A stretch of DNA of 35,432 bases from Gemmatimonadaceae bacterium (GTDB taxonomy: Bacteria > Gemmatimonadota > Gemmatimonadetes > Gemmatimonadales > Gemmatimonadaceae). The stretch lies in NCBI GenBank assembly GCA_035533015.1, contig DATLUQ010000008.1:1-35432 (forward strand). The letters run 5' to 3'. Position 1 is the stretch's first letter. The number at the start of each line of letters is the position of its first letter. Positions 1-7,659 of this stretch are shown here, in pieces. Both the position numbers and the translations under genes were made by a program. A model generated the notes under the pieces. The model was not told where the DNA came from, did not search any database, and saw only the letters and a list, made by a program, of their open reading frames with translations.

Positions 1-141
1 CCGACGATCACGGTGGGCGCTGGCTACTGGACGGCGACGATCACGCACAGCATGCTGACCGGGCACACCTGCGCCATCGCCATCAACACCACGAACCCGC
101 TGGTCACGAGCGCGGGCGAAGGCGAGCCGGTCTGTAACTGA
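1..141 (+). CDS. Type IV pilin-like protein, C-terminal fragment
   Basis: Reading frame 1 is open from the left edge to a TGA at 139-141 and gives 46 residues, so the gene start lies outside the window. The peptide contains GYWTATITH, then a Cys in TCAIAINTT, and ends EGEPVCN. A short beta-rich tail with two cysteines and a GEPVC-type ending is typical of the C-terminal disulfide region of type IV pilin or GspG-like prepilins as I know them. The N-terminal methylation motif that would prove this is not in the window. The ORF ends 26 bases before a strong hairpin. An alternative is a general secretion pseudopilin; the two cannot be separated from this piece. Confidence 0.62.
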   Translation, partial: PTITVGAGYWTATITHSMLTGHTCAIAINTTNPLVTSAGEGEPVCN

Positions 142-166
142 GTCGCGCAACCCGCATGCACGAAGT

Positions 167-197
167 GGGGCCGGGCGAATGATGCCCGGCCCCGCTT
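167..197. terminator. Bidirectional intrinsic terminator between convergent genes
   Basis: A perfect 10-bp stem (GGGGCCGGGC at 167-176 and GCCCGGCCCC at 184-193) closes a 7-base loop and is followed by a short T stretch (GCTTTG). It lies between the stop of the pilin gene on the plus strand and the stop of moeA on the minus strand, so it can serve both. The T run is short on the plus side and absent on the minus side, so termination may be partial. Confidence 0.7.
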
Positions 198-219
198 TGC
201 GTTGGTCACGAGCGCCGAG

Positions 220-1473
220 CTAGAGGTCGACCGATTCGCCGAGCAGCGTCTCATTGCCGAGGAGCAGAGCGCCCAGCGTCTCGCCCGCCTCCACGACCTC
301 GCGATCCGCCGGCACGACGAGCAGGGCGTTGGCCCGCGCCATGCTCGTGAGCAGTCCCGATCCCTGAGCCCCGGTGAGACGCGCGGCCAGCACGCCGTCG
401 CCGTCCGGGTGTACCACCGCCCGCAGGAAATGCGTGAGGCCGGCGAGGGTCACGACCCGCTGGGTGAGGCGCACCGGCACGCGCTGCGCGAACACCCGCG
501 CCACGCCCTGCAGACGGCGGAGCGCCGGCCGCGCGAATAGCTCGAACGTCACCATGCTCGAAACCGGATTCCCCGGCAGTCCGATCCACGGCGCACCGCG
601 CCAGGTGCCGAAGCCCAATGGCGCTCCCGGCCGGATCTTGACACGCCAGAACCGCAGCTCGGCGCCCAGATCGGCCAGCACTCGCCGCGTGTGATCGAAC
701 TCCCCCACCGAGATGCCGCCCGATGTGAGCAGCAGATCGTGGGGCGGTGCCGCCGCGAGACAAGCGCGCAGCGCGGCCGGATCGTCGCGTACGAGCCCGA
801 GTAGCACGGGCTCCCCGCCCGCCGTTCGCACGAGCGCCTCCAGGGTGTAGCTGTTCGACGTTACGATGCGCTCGCCGCGGCGCACCTCGTCGAACCGGTC
901 CACGTCCACGAGTTCGTCGCCCGTGGCGAGAATGGCCACGCGCGGCCGGCGCGCGACGCGCACCGTGGCGCTGCCGACCGACGCGAGCACGCCAAGGTGT
1001 GCGGGGTCCAGCCGCGTGCCGCGGGCGACCGCCAGAGCGCCGGCGGCGAGGTCTTCGCCCCTCGGCCGGACGTTGCGCCCCACGTCGCGGTCGTCGCGAA
1101 TCGTCACGCGCTCCACGCCCGCGTCGGTATCCTCCACGCGGACCACCGTATCGGCGCCCGGGGGCAATGGAGCGCCCGTCATGATGCGATATGCTTCCGC
1201 GGTTCCCAGGGGGCGATCGGCCCGCGCACCGGCGGCGATCGTCCCGATCACGGCCAGCGTCACCGGATGCGCCAACGAGGCGCCGCGCACGTCACCGGAG
1301 CGCACCGCATAGCCGTCCATCGACGAATTGTTCCATGGCGGTAGATCCAACGGCGACATCACATCGGCGGCGAGCACGCGACCCAAGGCGCGGCGCAGCG
1401 GCACGTCCTCCGCGTCGATTGTGTGGATGGCCGCGACGATCTCGGTGGCGGCCTGCGCGACGGTGTGCGCCAT
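220..1473 (-). CDS. moeA: Molybdopterin molybdenumtransferase MoeA
   Basis: This 417-residue protein has the usual MoeA length. MoeA inserts molybdate into adenylylated molybdopterin, the last step of molybdenum cofactor synthesis in the cytoplasm. The N-terminal part carries PPWNNSSMDGYAVR, the hallmark of the family. The central MoCF-biosynthesis domain has ATGDEL, TSGGISVGEFDH and the GLPGNPVSS loop, and a short C-terminal domain IV follows. The ATG at 1471-1473 is the natural start because residue 1 lies just ahead of the conserved N-terminal helix; the frame stays open further upstream only as an overlap with dacB. One base separates it from the dacB stop, so the two are co-transcribed. 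It is the last gene of the gpmI operon, and mobA two genes upstream belongs to the same pathway. Confidence 0.95.
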   Translation of the reverse strand: MAHTVAQAATEIVAAIHTIDAEDVPLRRALGRVLAADVMSPLDLPPWNNSSMDGYAVRSGDVRGASLAHPVTLAVIGTIAAGARADRPLGTAEAYRIMTGAPLPPGADTVVRVEDTDAGVERVTIRDDRDVGRNVRPRGEDLAAGALAVARGTRLDPAHLGVLASVGSATVRVARRPRVAILATGDELVDVDRFDEVRRGERIVTSNSYTLEALVRTAGGEPVLLGLVRDDPAALRACLAAAPPHDLLLTSGGISVGEFDHTRRVLADLGAELRFWRVKIRPGAPLGFGTWRGAPWIGLPGNPVSSMVTFELFARPALRRLQGVARVFAQRVPVRLTQRVVTLAGLTHFLRAVVHPDGDGVLAARLTGAQGSGLLTSMARANALLVVPADREVVEAGETLGALLLGNETLLGESVDL

Positions 1474-1474
1474 C

Positions 1475-3031
1475 TCAGCGCAGGCGCAGCGACGCGAGGC
1501 GCGCCGCGATGGAATCCTCCACAGCGAGCACCTGCGAGGGCGCCGCGGTGAAGTTGTTGCAGATGACGCTGAACACGAGCTGGTGACCGTCGGTGGTCGA
1601 CGCGTAACCCGACAGCGACCGCACGTTGGCCAACGACCCCGTCTTCGCGTGCACGTTTCCGAAAGCGGCGGTGCCGCGCATCCGCGTCTCCAGCGTTCCG
1701 TCCACGCCCGCCACCGGCAGGGCCGCGTACCATGCATCGAACGCCGGCGAGGTGCGCATCGCGTCCAGGACGCGCACGATCGTTTCGGGCGACAGGTAGT
1801 CGTACCGCGACAACCCGCTCCCGTCGCGGAGCACGAATCCGTCGGGCGACGCCCCCCACGCTTCGAGCTGGGCCGTCTCGACGCGCACGCCGCTGTCAAC
1901 CACGCCCGCGCCGGTCTGCACGAGCGCCAGCGTACGCAGCAGCATCTCGGCCATCTGATTCTGGGATGGTTTGAGCACGGCCGGGAGCATCCGCGCCAGC
2001 GGCACCGACTCGAGGCGCGCAAGCGTGTCAACGGACGCGGTGGAGTCCGTGGCCGCTCCGTCCACCGCGATCCCCCGGTCTTCGAGCGCCTCGCGCAGCG
2101 CCGCCAGGTACGCGGCGTCGGGACGTACCAGAGGCACGGCGAGCGACGCCGAATCGCCAGCCGCGAGCGTGCCGAGCAACTCCACGACGCCGGTTGCCGT
2201 GTCGGTCGCCGCGCGAAGGGGGGCGGCGTGGAGCTGCGCCGTATCGGACGCGGAGACGGTGCGCACCGCGACGCGCAGTATGGGATACCGGTTGGCGGGT
2301 GCGGTGGCCGCCCGCACCGAATCGCCCGGCGCGGGGCCGGCGTGCACCCGCACATCGGCGAACCCGTCGTTGAACAGCAGTTCGTCCACCGGCGCGCCGT
2401 AGGTGGCCCCGAGGTCGTCCCACGACCACCCGAAGCCGAGGGTCGGCCCGGGGAAGGCGTCGGCGCCTACCAAGAGGCGGCCGGCGATGTGCCGGACCCC
2501 CGCCGCGTAAAGCGAATCGGCCATGGCGCGCAGCGGCGCCATGGCGTCGCCGCTCATCGAGTCGCTCACCGTCGGGTCGCCGCGCCCGTACACGAGCAGA
2601 TCCCCGTGCAGTACGCCGTCGCGCAACGGACCGCGCGCGGCGAGCGTGGTGACGTAGCGGTAGTCGGCGCCCAGCTTGGTGAGCGCGACCGCGGTCGTGA
2701 CCAGCTTCATGTTCGAAGCCGGCAGGAACAGTTTGTCGGCGTTGCGCGAATACAGCGTATCGCCACTCTCGGGGTCCACCACCAGCACGCCCCACAGCGC
2801 GTTGCGAAACTCGGGTAACGCGACGAGCGAATCCACGGCCTGCCGCAACTCGGCGCGCGTGTCGGGCCACGGGCCCGGCGCGCGGTGGTGCGAGGCGATG
2901 GCCACGGGGGCGGGGCTGGGGGGCGGGGCGGGCGGACCGGCGGCGGGTGCACAAGCGGTGCCCGGCGCCGCGAGCGCAACGGCGCAGGCCCATCGGATGA
3001 GCTTGGCGGCAGGAAGGATCACGGTACCCAA
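1475..3031 (-). CDS. dacB: D-alanyl-D-alanine carboxypeptidase/endopeptidase, PBP4 (S13) family
   Basis: The 518-residue exported protein has all three penicillin-binding active-site motifs of the S13 family: SNMK (S106-K109, catalytic Ser), SQN (356-358) and KTG (463-465). GDPTVSD near 151 is also typical. It trims or cleaves peptidoglycan cross-links in the periplasm. Residues 11-27 are hydrophobic and end GTAC, so a signal peptide is likely; Cys27 makes a lipoprotein possible but the lipobox is poor. A Pro/Ala-rich linker follows. The start is uncertain: no ATG is available, and either the TTG at 3029-3031 or the in-frame GTG at 3020-3022 could be used, neither with a good Shine-Dalgarno. 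It lies 4 bases after mobA and 1 base before moeA in the same operon, with no obvious functional link to them. Confidence 0.93.
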   Translation of the reverse strand: MGTVILPAAKLIRWACAVALAAPGTACAPAAGPPAPPPSPAPVAIASHHRAPGPWPDTRAELRQAVDSLVALPEFRNALWGVLVVDPESGDTLYSRNADKLFLPASNMKLVTTAVALTKLGADYRYVTTLAARGPLRDGVLHGDLLVYGRGDPTVSDSMSGDAMAPLRAMADSLYAAGVRHIAGRLLVGADAFPGPTLGFGWSWDDLGATYGAPVDELLFNDGFADVRVHAGPAPGDSVRAATAPANRYPILRVAVRTVSASDTAQLHAAPLRAATDTATGVVELLGTLAAGDSASLAVPLVRPDAAYLAALREALEDRGIAVDGAATDSTASVDTLARLESVPLARMLPAVLKPSQNQMAEMLLRTLALVQTGAGVVDSGVRVETAQLEAWGASPDGFVLRDGSGLSRYDYLSPETIVRVLDAMRTSPAFDAWYAALPVAGVDGTLETRMRGTAAFGNVHAKTGSLANVRSLSGYASTTDGHQLVFSVICNNFTAAPSQVLAVEDSIAARLASLRLR

Positions 3032-3035
3032 GAAG

Positions 3036-3674
3036 CTACACTTGGCGGACGGCCATCGCTTCGGCGCGGGCGAGGTCGGCCTGTGAGTTCACGCTCAGCA
3101 GCAGCCGCGCGGGGTCCCCCAGCGCGGCGACCTCGGCAGCCGACAGCCACGCGGCACGCTTGAGCGAGCGCGCGAACCGTGCTCCGCCGAAGTCTCCGGC
3201 ACGCAGCGCCGTTTCGAGGTCTGCGATGCATCCCGGACCGTAGCAGGCGCAGAACGGTTCCATTCCCACCGGCGAGGCGCTCTCGGGAAAACAGGCGTCG
3301 GCGCCGGCCTCCAGGTACCTGCGCCAGAGCGCCCGCAGCAGCGGCGCGGTAACGAACGGCATGTCCCAGGCGACGACCAGTGCCGCCCGGCCCGTGTGGA
3401 CGAGGGCAGCGTGCACCCCACTCAGCCCGCCGCCACCGGGAATCCGGTCGGGAATGCACGGCACGCCAGGTAGACACGCCGCAGATGCCGAATCGTTGGC
3501 AACGAGTAACAGTTCGCCCCCCGCGTCGCGGAGCGCGCGCGCCACGCGGTCCACGATCCGCACCCCGCCCACCACCGCCAGTCCCTTGGGTGCGCCGAAC
3601 CGTGTGCTCGCGCCCCCGGCGAGAATGATGCCGACCGGAGGGTGGGCTGGCGACGAGGCGGCGCGCGGTGGCAC
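3036..3674 (-). CDS. mobA: Molybdenum cofactor guanylyltransferase MobA
   Basis: MobA transfers GMP from GTP to molybdenum cofactor to give the MGD form. The 212-residue product begins with the nucleotidyltransferase loop LAGGASTRFGAPKG (residues about 18-31) and has the acidic WDMPF motif near 104, both characteristic of the family. The start is the GTG at 3672-3674, which places about 15 residues before the nucleotide loop; no strong ribosome site is visible. Only 21 bases separate it from the preceding PTPS-family gene, and dacB follows after 4 bases. With moeA in the same operon this gives two molybdenum cofactor genes. Related CTP/GTP-using nucleotidyltransferases are possible, but the context supports MobA. 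Confidence 0.88.
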   Translation of the reverse strand: MPPRAASSPAHPPVGIILAGGASTRFGAPKGLAVVGGVRIVDRVARALRDAGGELLLVANDSASAACLPGVPCIPDRIPGGGGLSGVHAALVHTGRAALVVAWDMPFVTAPLLRALWRRYLEAGADACFPESASPVGMEPFCACYGPGCIADLETALRAGDFGGARFARSLKRAAWLSAAEVAALGDPARLLLSVNSQADLARAEAMAVRQV

Positions 3675-3695
3675 GGAGAAGCGGCGCTTGCGGCG

Positions 3696-4118
3696 CTACT
3701 CGCCGCGGTAGGCGGCGCTCAGCGTGGCATCCTCGGCCACGCGCACTTCGTGCACCGCCACACCACCGGTCAGCGCGTCTCGCACTGCGTTGAAAATGAA
3801 TCGCGCGAGGTTCTCGCCGGTCGGCATAAGGCGCCCTTCCGCGAACTCGGGAACGTCGAGATTCAGATTGGTGTGATCGAACCGCGCGCGGACGTCGCGC
3901 TCGAGCACGCGATCCACTTCACCGAGATCGACGATCATGCCGGTGTGTTCATCGATTTCTCCGCGCACCGTCACGTCGCACGTGTAGGTATGGCCGTGAT
4001 AGTTGGGACGCGCGCACAGCCCGAACCTGCGAGCGTTCTCCGCGTCGCTCAACTCGGGCAGGCGATACCGATGGGCGGCGGCGAAGCTGATACGGCGGGT
4101 GAGGTAGGCGATCGCCAC
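3696..4118 (-). CDS. 6-pyruvoyl-tetrahydropterin synthase / QueD family protein
   Basis: The 140-residue protein belongs to the PTPS/QueD (COG0720-type) family of zinc-dependent tunnelling-fold enzymes that act on dihydroneopterin triphosphate. The first zinc His lies in FAAAHR, and the other two lie in the HGH of CARPNYHGHTY; the Cys there is the family nucleophile. FDHTNLN and PTGENLA complete the signature. The spacing from Cys to HGH is five residues, as in PTPS enzymes, whereas QueD of E. coli has three as I recall, so a role in queuosine synthesis is possible but not assured. The start is the GTG at 4116-4118. It lies 6 bases after the barrel-protein gene and 21 before mobA. No other queuosine or folate gene is nearby. 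Confidence 0.85.
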   Translation of the reverse strand: MAIAYLTRRISFAAAHRYRLPELSDAENARRFGLCARPNYHGHTYTCDVTVRGEIDEHTGMIVDLGEVDRVLERDVRARFDHTNLNLDVPEFAEGRLMPTGENLARFIFNAVRDALTGGVAVHEVRVAEDATLSAAYRGE

Positions 4119-4124
4119 GCGCGA

Positions 4125-4814
4125 TCAGTGGGAGAAGAGGTAGGAGATGCCGATGGTCAACGACGGGTTGTTCCGCCAGAACGACTTGGACAGAGTGGCC
4201 GGGACGATCGTCGTGTTGTTCTTGCCCACGGTGTAGTACGTCTGCGGGTAGCCCATCGAGTACATCCGGTTGTTCAGGTCGGCGCGTAGCGCCCACCGGT
4301 TGCTCGCCACCCAGCGGATGGTGAAACCCCAGACGAACTCGAAGCGCGTCCCGAACTGGTAGCTGCCTACGTCACTCTGCGTGTGGCGGTCGGAGATGAA
4401 CCCCATGCCAAGATTGGCCAACGGCATGAAACCGTGGAAGGTGCGATCGCCGGTCAGTGAGAGCGACGCCGTGCCATCCACCGCCCAGAGCGGCCAATCC
4501 CAGAGTCCAACGTCGGGGTTGCTCCGCGAGGGGTCGAGGACCTTGCGCACGGAGCTCGTGCGCGAGAGCGAGGCGTTGAGGAAGAGCGGGCCCGCGGCAT
4601 GCCACCCGTAGAGGAACGACCACAAGGCGCCGCCCTGGGGCGCGACGCCGGCTGGATCGGGGGCTGCCGAGAAGTGGCCCGTGAGCAGCGCGATCTCCAT
4701 CGTCTGGTCGACGTCCTGGTACGGGCTTCGCGACGGGGCATACCCGACCTGCTGTTGGGCGCGGGCGGACACGGCCGAGACGGCCAGAAGAATGGCGGGC
4801 AACATTCGCTTCAA
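4125..4814 (-). CDS. Exported beta-barrel-like outer membrane protein, unknown function
   Basis: I do not recognise a named family. The 229-residue product starts with a clear signal peptide (MKRMLPAILL, then AVSAVSARAQ, cleavage expected after ARA). The rest alternates polar and aromatic residues in short stretches such as FVWGFTIRWVA and ALRADLNNRMY, and ends SLTIGISYLF plus two residues, which looks like an outer-membrane beta barrel with a near-terminal aromatic. I prefer the TTG at 4812-4814 over the ATG at 4803-4805: GGGAG sits 7 bases before the TTG, it supplies the basic n-region, and it gives a 4-base TTGA overlap with the gpmI stop. It lies in the gpmI operon and its substrate, if any, cannot be guessed. 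Confidence 0.72.
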   Translation of the reverse strand: MKRMLPAILLAVSAVSARAQQQVGYAPSRSPYQDVDQTMEIALLTGHFSAAPDPAGVAPQGGALWSFLYGWHAAGPLFLNASLSRTSSVRKVLDPSRSNPDVGLWDWPLWAVDGTASLSLTGDRTFHGFMPLANLGMGFISDRHTQSDVGSYQFGTRFEFVWGFTIRWVASNRWALRADLNNRMYSMGYPQTYYTVGKNNTTIVPATLSKSFWRNNPSLTIGISYLFSH

Positions 4815-6385
4815 GAGTCGGCTCCCAGCGTTCGTAGGTCCTTCCCCGTCATCTCGGGCGGCGTTTCCAGCCCAAGCATGCGGAGGAGGGTCGGCCCAAC
4901 ATCGCACAATGCACCGCCGGAGCGAAGGGGGAAGGCTCCCCCGCCGTGCGCCGGTGCGGCCGCCCCCGCGTCGACAGCCAGAATCGGCACCGGGTTCGTC
5001 GTATGCGCGGTGTGCGGGCCCCCCGTTTCGGGATCGATCATCTGCTCGCAGTTCCCATGGTCGGCCGTGATCAGCAGCCGGGCGCCGACACGTTCCGCGG
5101 AGGTGAGCAGGCGCGCCAGGCAGGCGTCCACGGTCTCCACCGCCCGGATCGTAGCCGGGAGCGACCCGGTATGGCCGACCATGTCGCTGTTCGCATAGTT
5201 GCAAAGAATGAAGTCGTGTTCGCGTGCCTCCACCGCGCTGCACAATGCGTCGGTCACGCCGGCGGCGCTCATCTCGGGCGCGAGGTCGTACGTCGCCACC
5301 TTCTGGCTGGGCACGAGCAGCCGGTCCTCGCCTTTGAACGGCGTCTCCCGGCCCCCGTTGAAGAAGTAGGTCACGTGCGCGTACTTCTCGGTTTCCGCGG
5401 TACGCAGTTGCGTCATGCCGGCGTCGGAAATCACCTCGCCGACGATGTTCACGAGGCTGCGCGGGGCGAACGCGATCGGCACGGAGAACGTCTGGTCGTA
5501 CTGCGTCATGGACACCACATACACCGTGGGCCGGGGGGCGGTGGCAAACCCGTCGAACCCGTCCATGGTCAGCGCGCGGACGATCTGGCGCATCCGGTCG
5601 GCGCGGTAGTTGAAGCAGATCAGCGCGTCGCCGTCGCGGATCGGCGCTACTGGCTTCCCGTTCTCGACGATGGTCGTTGGCGCGATGAACTCGTCGGTCT
5701 CGTCCCGTTCGTAGGCGGCGCGGATCACGGCCAGCGGATCCGCTCCGGCCGGTCCCGTGCCCTGGACTGCCGCCCGGTACCATTTCTCGGTTCGATCCCA
5801 TCGTTTGTCGCGATCCATACCGAAGTATCGGCCGCCCAGGCTGGCCACGCGCGCGCGCCCCCTCGCCCGCTCCAGCGTTTCGCGCATGAAGCCAAGGCCC
5901 GAACGGGGCATCGTGTCGCGTCCGTCGAGCAGGGCGTGGATGGCCACGTGGGGCAGTCGCTCGCGCTCGGCCAGATCGATGAGCGCGAACAGGTGCTGGT
6001 CGAGGGCATGTACGCCTCCGTTCCCGACGAGCCCCATGAGGTGGAGCGTGCCTCCCGATGCGCGGACGCGGCGGCAGGCCTCGAGAAGCGCCTCATTGCG
6101 AAAGAACGACCCGTCCTTGATGGCCTGCGAGATGCGGACGAGGTCCTGCATCACCACGCGGCCCGCGCCGAGGTTGAGGTGCCCCACTTCGCTATTCCCC
6201 ATCTGGCCCTCGGGTAGCCCCACCGCGAGCCCCGAGGCGGCGAGCAGGGTGCGCGGATACCGCTCCACGAGCCGGTCCCAGGTGGGCGTGCGCGCGAGGG
6301 CGATCGCGTTCCCCTCGCGCTCGGCGCGATATCCCCAACCGTCGAGAACGACCAGGACGACCGGCTGTTTGGTGTGAGGCGGCAT
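4811..6385 (-). CDS. gpmI: 2,3-bisphosphoglycerate-independent phosphoglycerate mutase
   Basis: GpmI interconverts 2- and 3-phosphoglycerate in glycolysis and gluconeogenesis using two Mn ions. The 524-residue length is normal. The phosphatase-domain metal ligands appear in VVLDGWG (D15) and in MGNSEVGHLN, where S65 is the catalytic phosphoserine; LLDGRDTMP and the late ITADHGNCE motif complete the set. An upstream in-frame ATG exists at 6440-6442, but the ATG at 6383-6385 has GGAG five bases ahead and places the conserved VLDGWG at the usual distance, so it is preferred. It is the first gene of a six-gene minus-strand operon that runs to moeA; a promoter candidate lies at 6458-6486. It is divergent from the SH3-type gene at 6490. 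Confidence 0.96.
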   Translation of the reverse strand: MPPHTKQPVVLVVLDGWGYRAEREGNAIALARTPTWDRLVERYPRTLLAASGLAVGLPEGQMGNSEVGHLNLGAGRVVMQDLVRISQAIKDGSFFRNEALLEACRRVRASGGTLHLMGLVGNGGVHALDQHLFALIDLAERERLPHVAIHALLDGRDTMPRSGLGFMRETLERARGRARVASLGGRYFGMDRDKRWDRTEKWYRAAVQGTGPAGADPLAVIRAAYERDETDEFIAPTTIVENGKPVAPIRDGDALICFNYRADRMRQIVRALTMDGFDGFATAPRPTVYVVSMTQYDQTFSVPIAFAPRSLVNIVGEVISDAGMTQLRTAETEKYAHVTYFFNGGRETPFKGEDRLLVPSQKVATYDLAPEMSAAGVTDALCSAVEAREHDFILCNYANSDMVGHTGSLPATIRAVETVDACLARLLTSAERVGARLLITADHGNCEQMIDPETGGPHTAHTTNPVPILAVDAGAAAPAHGGGAFPLRSGGALCDVGPTLLRMLGLETPPEMTGKDLRTLGADS

Positions 6386-6457
6386 CGATCTCCGTTCGGG
6401 CGCTTGCTCTGCCGCGCCCAACCTTTCATACTCGAACGTCATACGCGGCGGTCACGA

Positions 6458-6486
6458 AATGTACCCGTCGCCCTAGCCCCGACCAA
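6458..6486 (-). promoter_or_regulatory. Candidate promoter of the gpmI-moeA operon
   Basis: Read on the minus strand, TTGGTC (6486-6481) and TACATT (6463-6458) are separated by exactly 17 bases. The predicted start of transcription near 6451 would give a leader of about 65 bases before the gpmI ATG, which carries a good GGAG. The -10 fits the TAnnTT pattern seen elsewhere in this window. Confidence 0.5.
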
Positions 6487-6489
6487 GCG

Positions 6490-7524
6490 ATGCGCCTTCG
6501 TACTCTTCTCGCGGTGACTCTGCTCTCCGCTGCACCGGCCGCGCCTATTGCGTGGGCGCAGTCCACGACCGGCCCCACTGTGTTCTACTCGGGTCCGGGT
6601 ACGCAGAAGCTCGCCACCGTCACCCAGGGCACTGTGGTCGCGCCGGCCGGCCAGTCGGGGAAGTACCTTCGAGTGATCCTGCGTGGCTACATCGCTACCT
6701 CGCTGCTCGGGGGCCCGAGCGATTCCTTCGCGACGAGAGTGACCGGCACCGACGCGCGGCTACGCACCAGCGCATCGACATCGGCCCCTGTGGCGGCCGC
6801 ACTGGAGCAGGGCGTGGGGTTCCACGTGGTGAAGCGTGGCGGCGGCTGGACGAAGGTGGAACGGGCCGGATGGATACTCCGCTCGGCACTGCCCGCCACG
6901 TTGCCCGCCGATCCTGCGCCATCTGTGCTGCACCTGGCACCCCCGGCACAGATCAAGCAATCTCCGGTGGCGCCGCCCGTCACCCCGGCCACTCCGGACA
7001 CCACCCCGCCGGGGGCAGGGCAGGCCGGTGACGTCACGCCCGTTGGCACCACTGGCCTCGCCCCGGCGCCGGACGTGGCTCCGGTGGCTACCGTGCAGCA
7101 TGGGGCCGTACTCACCCCGTTGGCGCGGGAGCGCGGGTGGGTGCGCGTGCGGCTGGAAGGTTGGGTGCGCGAGGCCGACGTTGCGGCGGCCGACAGTTCG
7201 CTCGCCCGGCTGAGCGCGGCCGATCTGCGCGCCAGTCCTCAGCAATACGTGGGGCGAACGGTTCGGTGGACAGTGACGTCGCTGGCGTTCCAGACCGCCG
7301 ACGCCCTGCGGCACGACATGAAGCCCGACGAGCCCTATCTGCTGGCGCGCGGGCCTGGGGCGGAAACGTCGCTCCTGTACCTGGCGTTGCCTCCCGACCT
7401 AGTGGCCAGGGCGCAAGCTCTACCGCCAATGGCGCAGTTGATCATCACGGCCACGGTACGGACGGGCCGGTCGGACCCCGCAGGGGTACCGATCCTGGAT
7501 GTGTCGTCGATGACAACGAGGTGA
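6490..7524 (+). CDS. Exported protein with two SH3-like segments, unknown function
   Basis: The 344-residue protein begins with a signal peptide (MRLRTLLAVTLLSAAPAAPI, cleavage near AWAQ). Residues about 28-75 form a first beta-rich unit. Residues about 85-135 look like a bacterial SH3 domain, with LRTSAS, GWTKVERAGWI and the paired Gly-Trp pattern. A Pro/Thr/Ala-rich linker runs from about 140 to 195. A second SH3-like unit follows with RGWVRVRLEGWVRE. The last 100 residues, starting at RASPQQYVGRTVRW, look like a small OB-like beta domain. Such domains often bind cell-wall peptides, but no enzyme motif is visible. It is divergent from gpmI. No Shine-Dalgarno is seen before the ATG. Confidence 0.7.
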   Translation: MRLRTLLAVTLLSAAPAAPIAWAQSTTGPTVFYSGPGTQKLATVTQGTVVAPAGQSGKYLRVILRGYIATSLLGGPSDSFATRVTGTDARLRTSASTSAPVAAALEQGVGFHVVKRGGGWTKVERAGWILRSALPATLPADPAPSVLHLAPPAQIKQSPVAPPVTPATPDTTPPGAGQAGDVTPVGTTGLAPAPDVAPVATVQHGAVLTPLARERGWVRVRLEGWVREADVAAADSSLARLSAADLRASPQQYVGRTVRWTVTSLAFQTADALRHDMKPDEPYLLARGPGAETSLLYLALPPDLVARAQALPPMAQLIITATVRTGRSDPAGVPILDVSSMTTR

Positions 7525-7525
7525 A

Positions 7526-7581
7526 CTGACCAAGTGGTCAGAATTGTCTACGATGCTATGGATATGGACCTGAATTGGTCC
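7526..7581. promoter_or_regulatory. Two nested GACC/GGTC inverted repeats, possible operator or hairpins
   Basis: CTGACCA-AG-TGGTCAG (7526-7541) is a perfect inverted repeat with 7-base arms. A second one, GGACC-TGAATT-GGTCC, lies at 7566-7581. Both contain GACC and GGTC half-sites, spaced by 4 and 6 bases. They sit directly after the SH3-type gene and about 80-130 bases before the M15-type peptidase start. They could be an operator for that gene or weak hairpins ending the upstream transcript; neither is followed by a T run. Confidence 0.35.
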
Positions 7582-7659
7582 CGGGCGGTAGGTACAGCTG
7601 GGCAAGGCAGCGCATGAATTTCGGTGGTTCTGGCAGTCTTCATCAACATTCGGAGTGGC

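Noticed and set aside
220-2355. Single 711-residue minus-strand frame across moeA and dacB
   Set aside because: Only its last 417 residues are MoeA; the rest is an Arg/Pro/Cys-rich shadow of dacB in another frame.
1328-2818. Long plus-strand frame opposite dacB
   Set aside because: Composition is a GC-rich antisense shadow (many Arg, His and Gly, no motif), while the minus-strand dacB frame carries all three PBP motifs.
4125-5801. 558-residue minus-strand frame joining gpmI region to the barrel protein
   Set aside because: Upstream of the signal peptide it runs inside gpmI in another frame; only the last 229 residues are the real gene.
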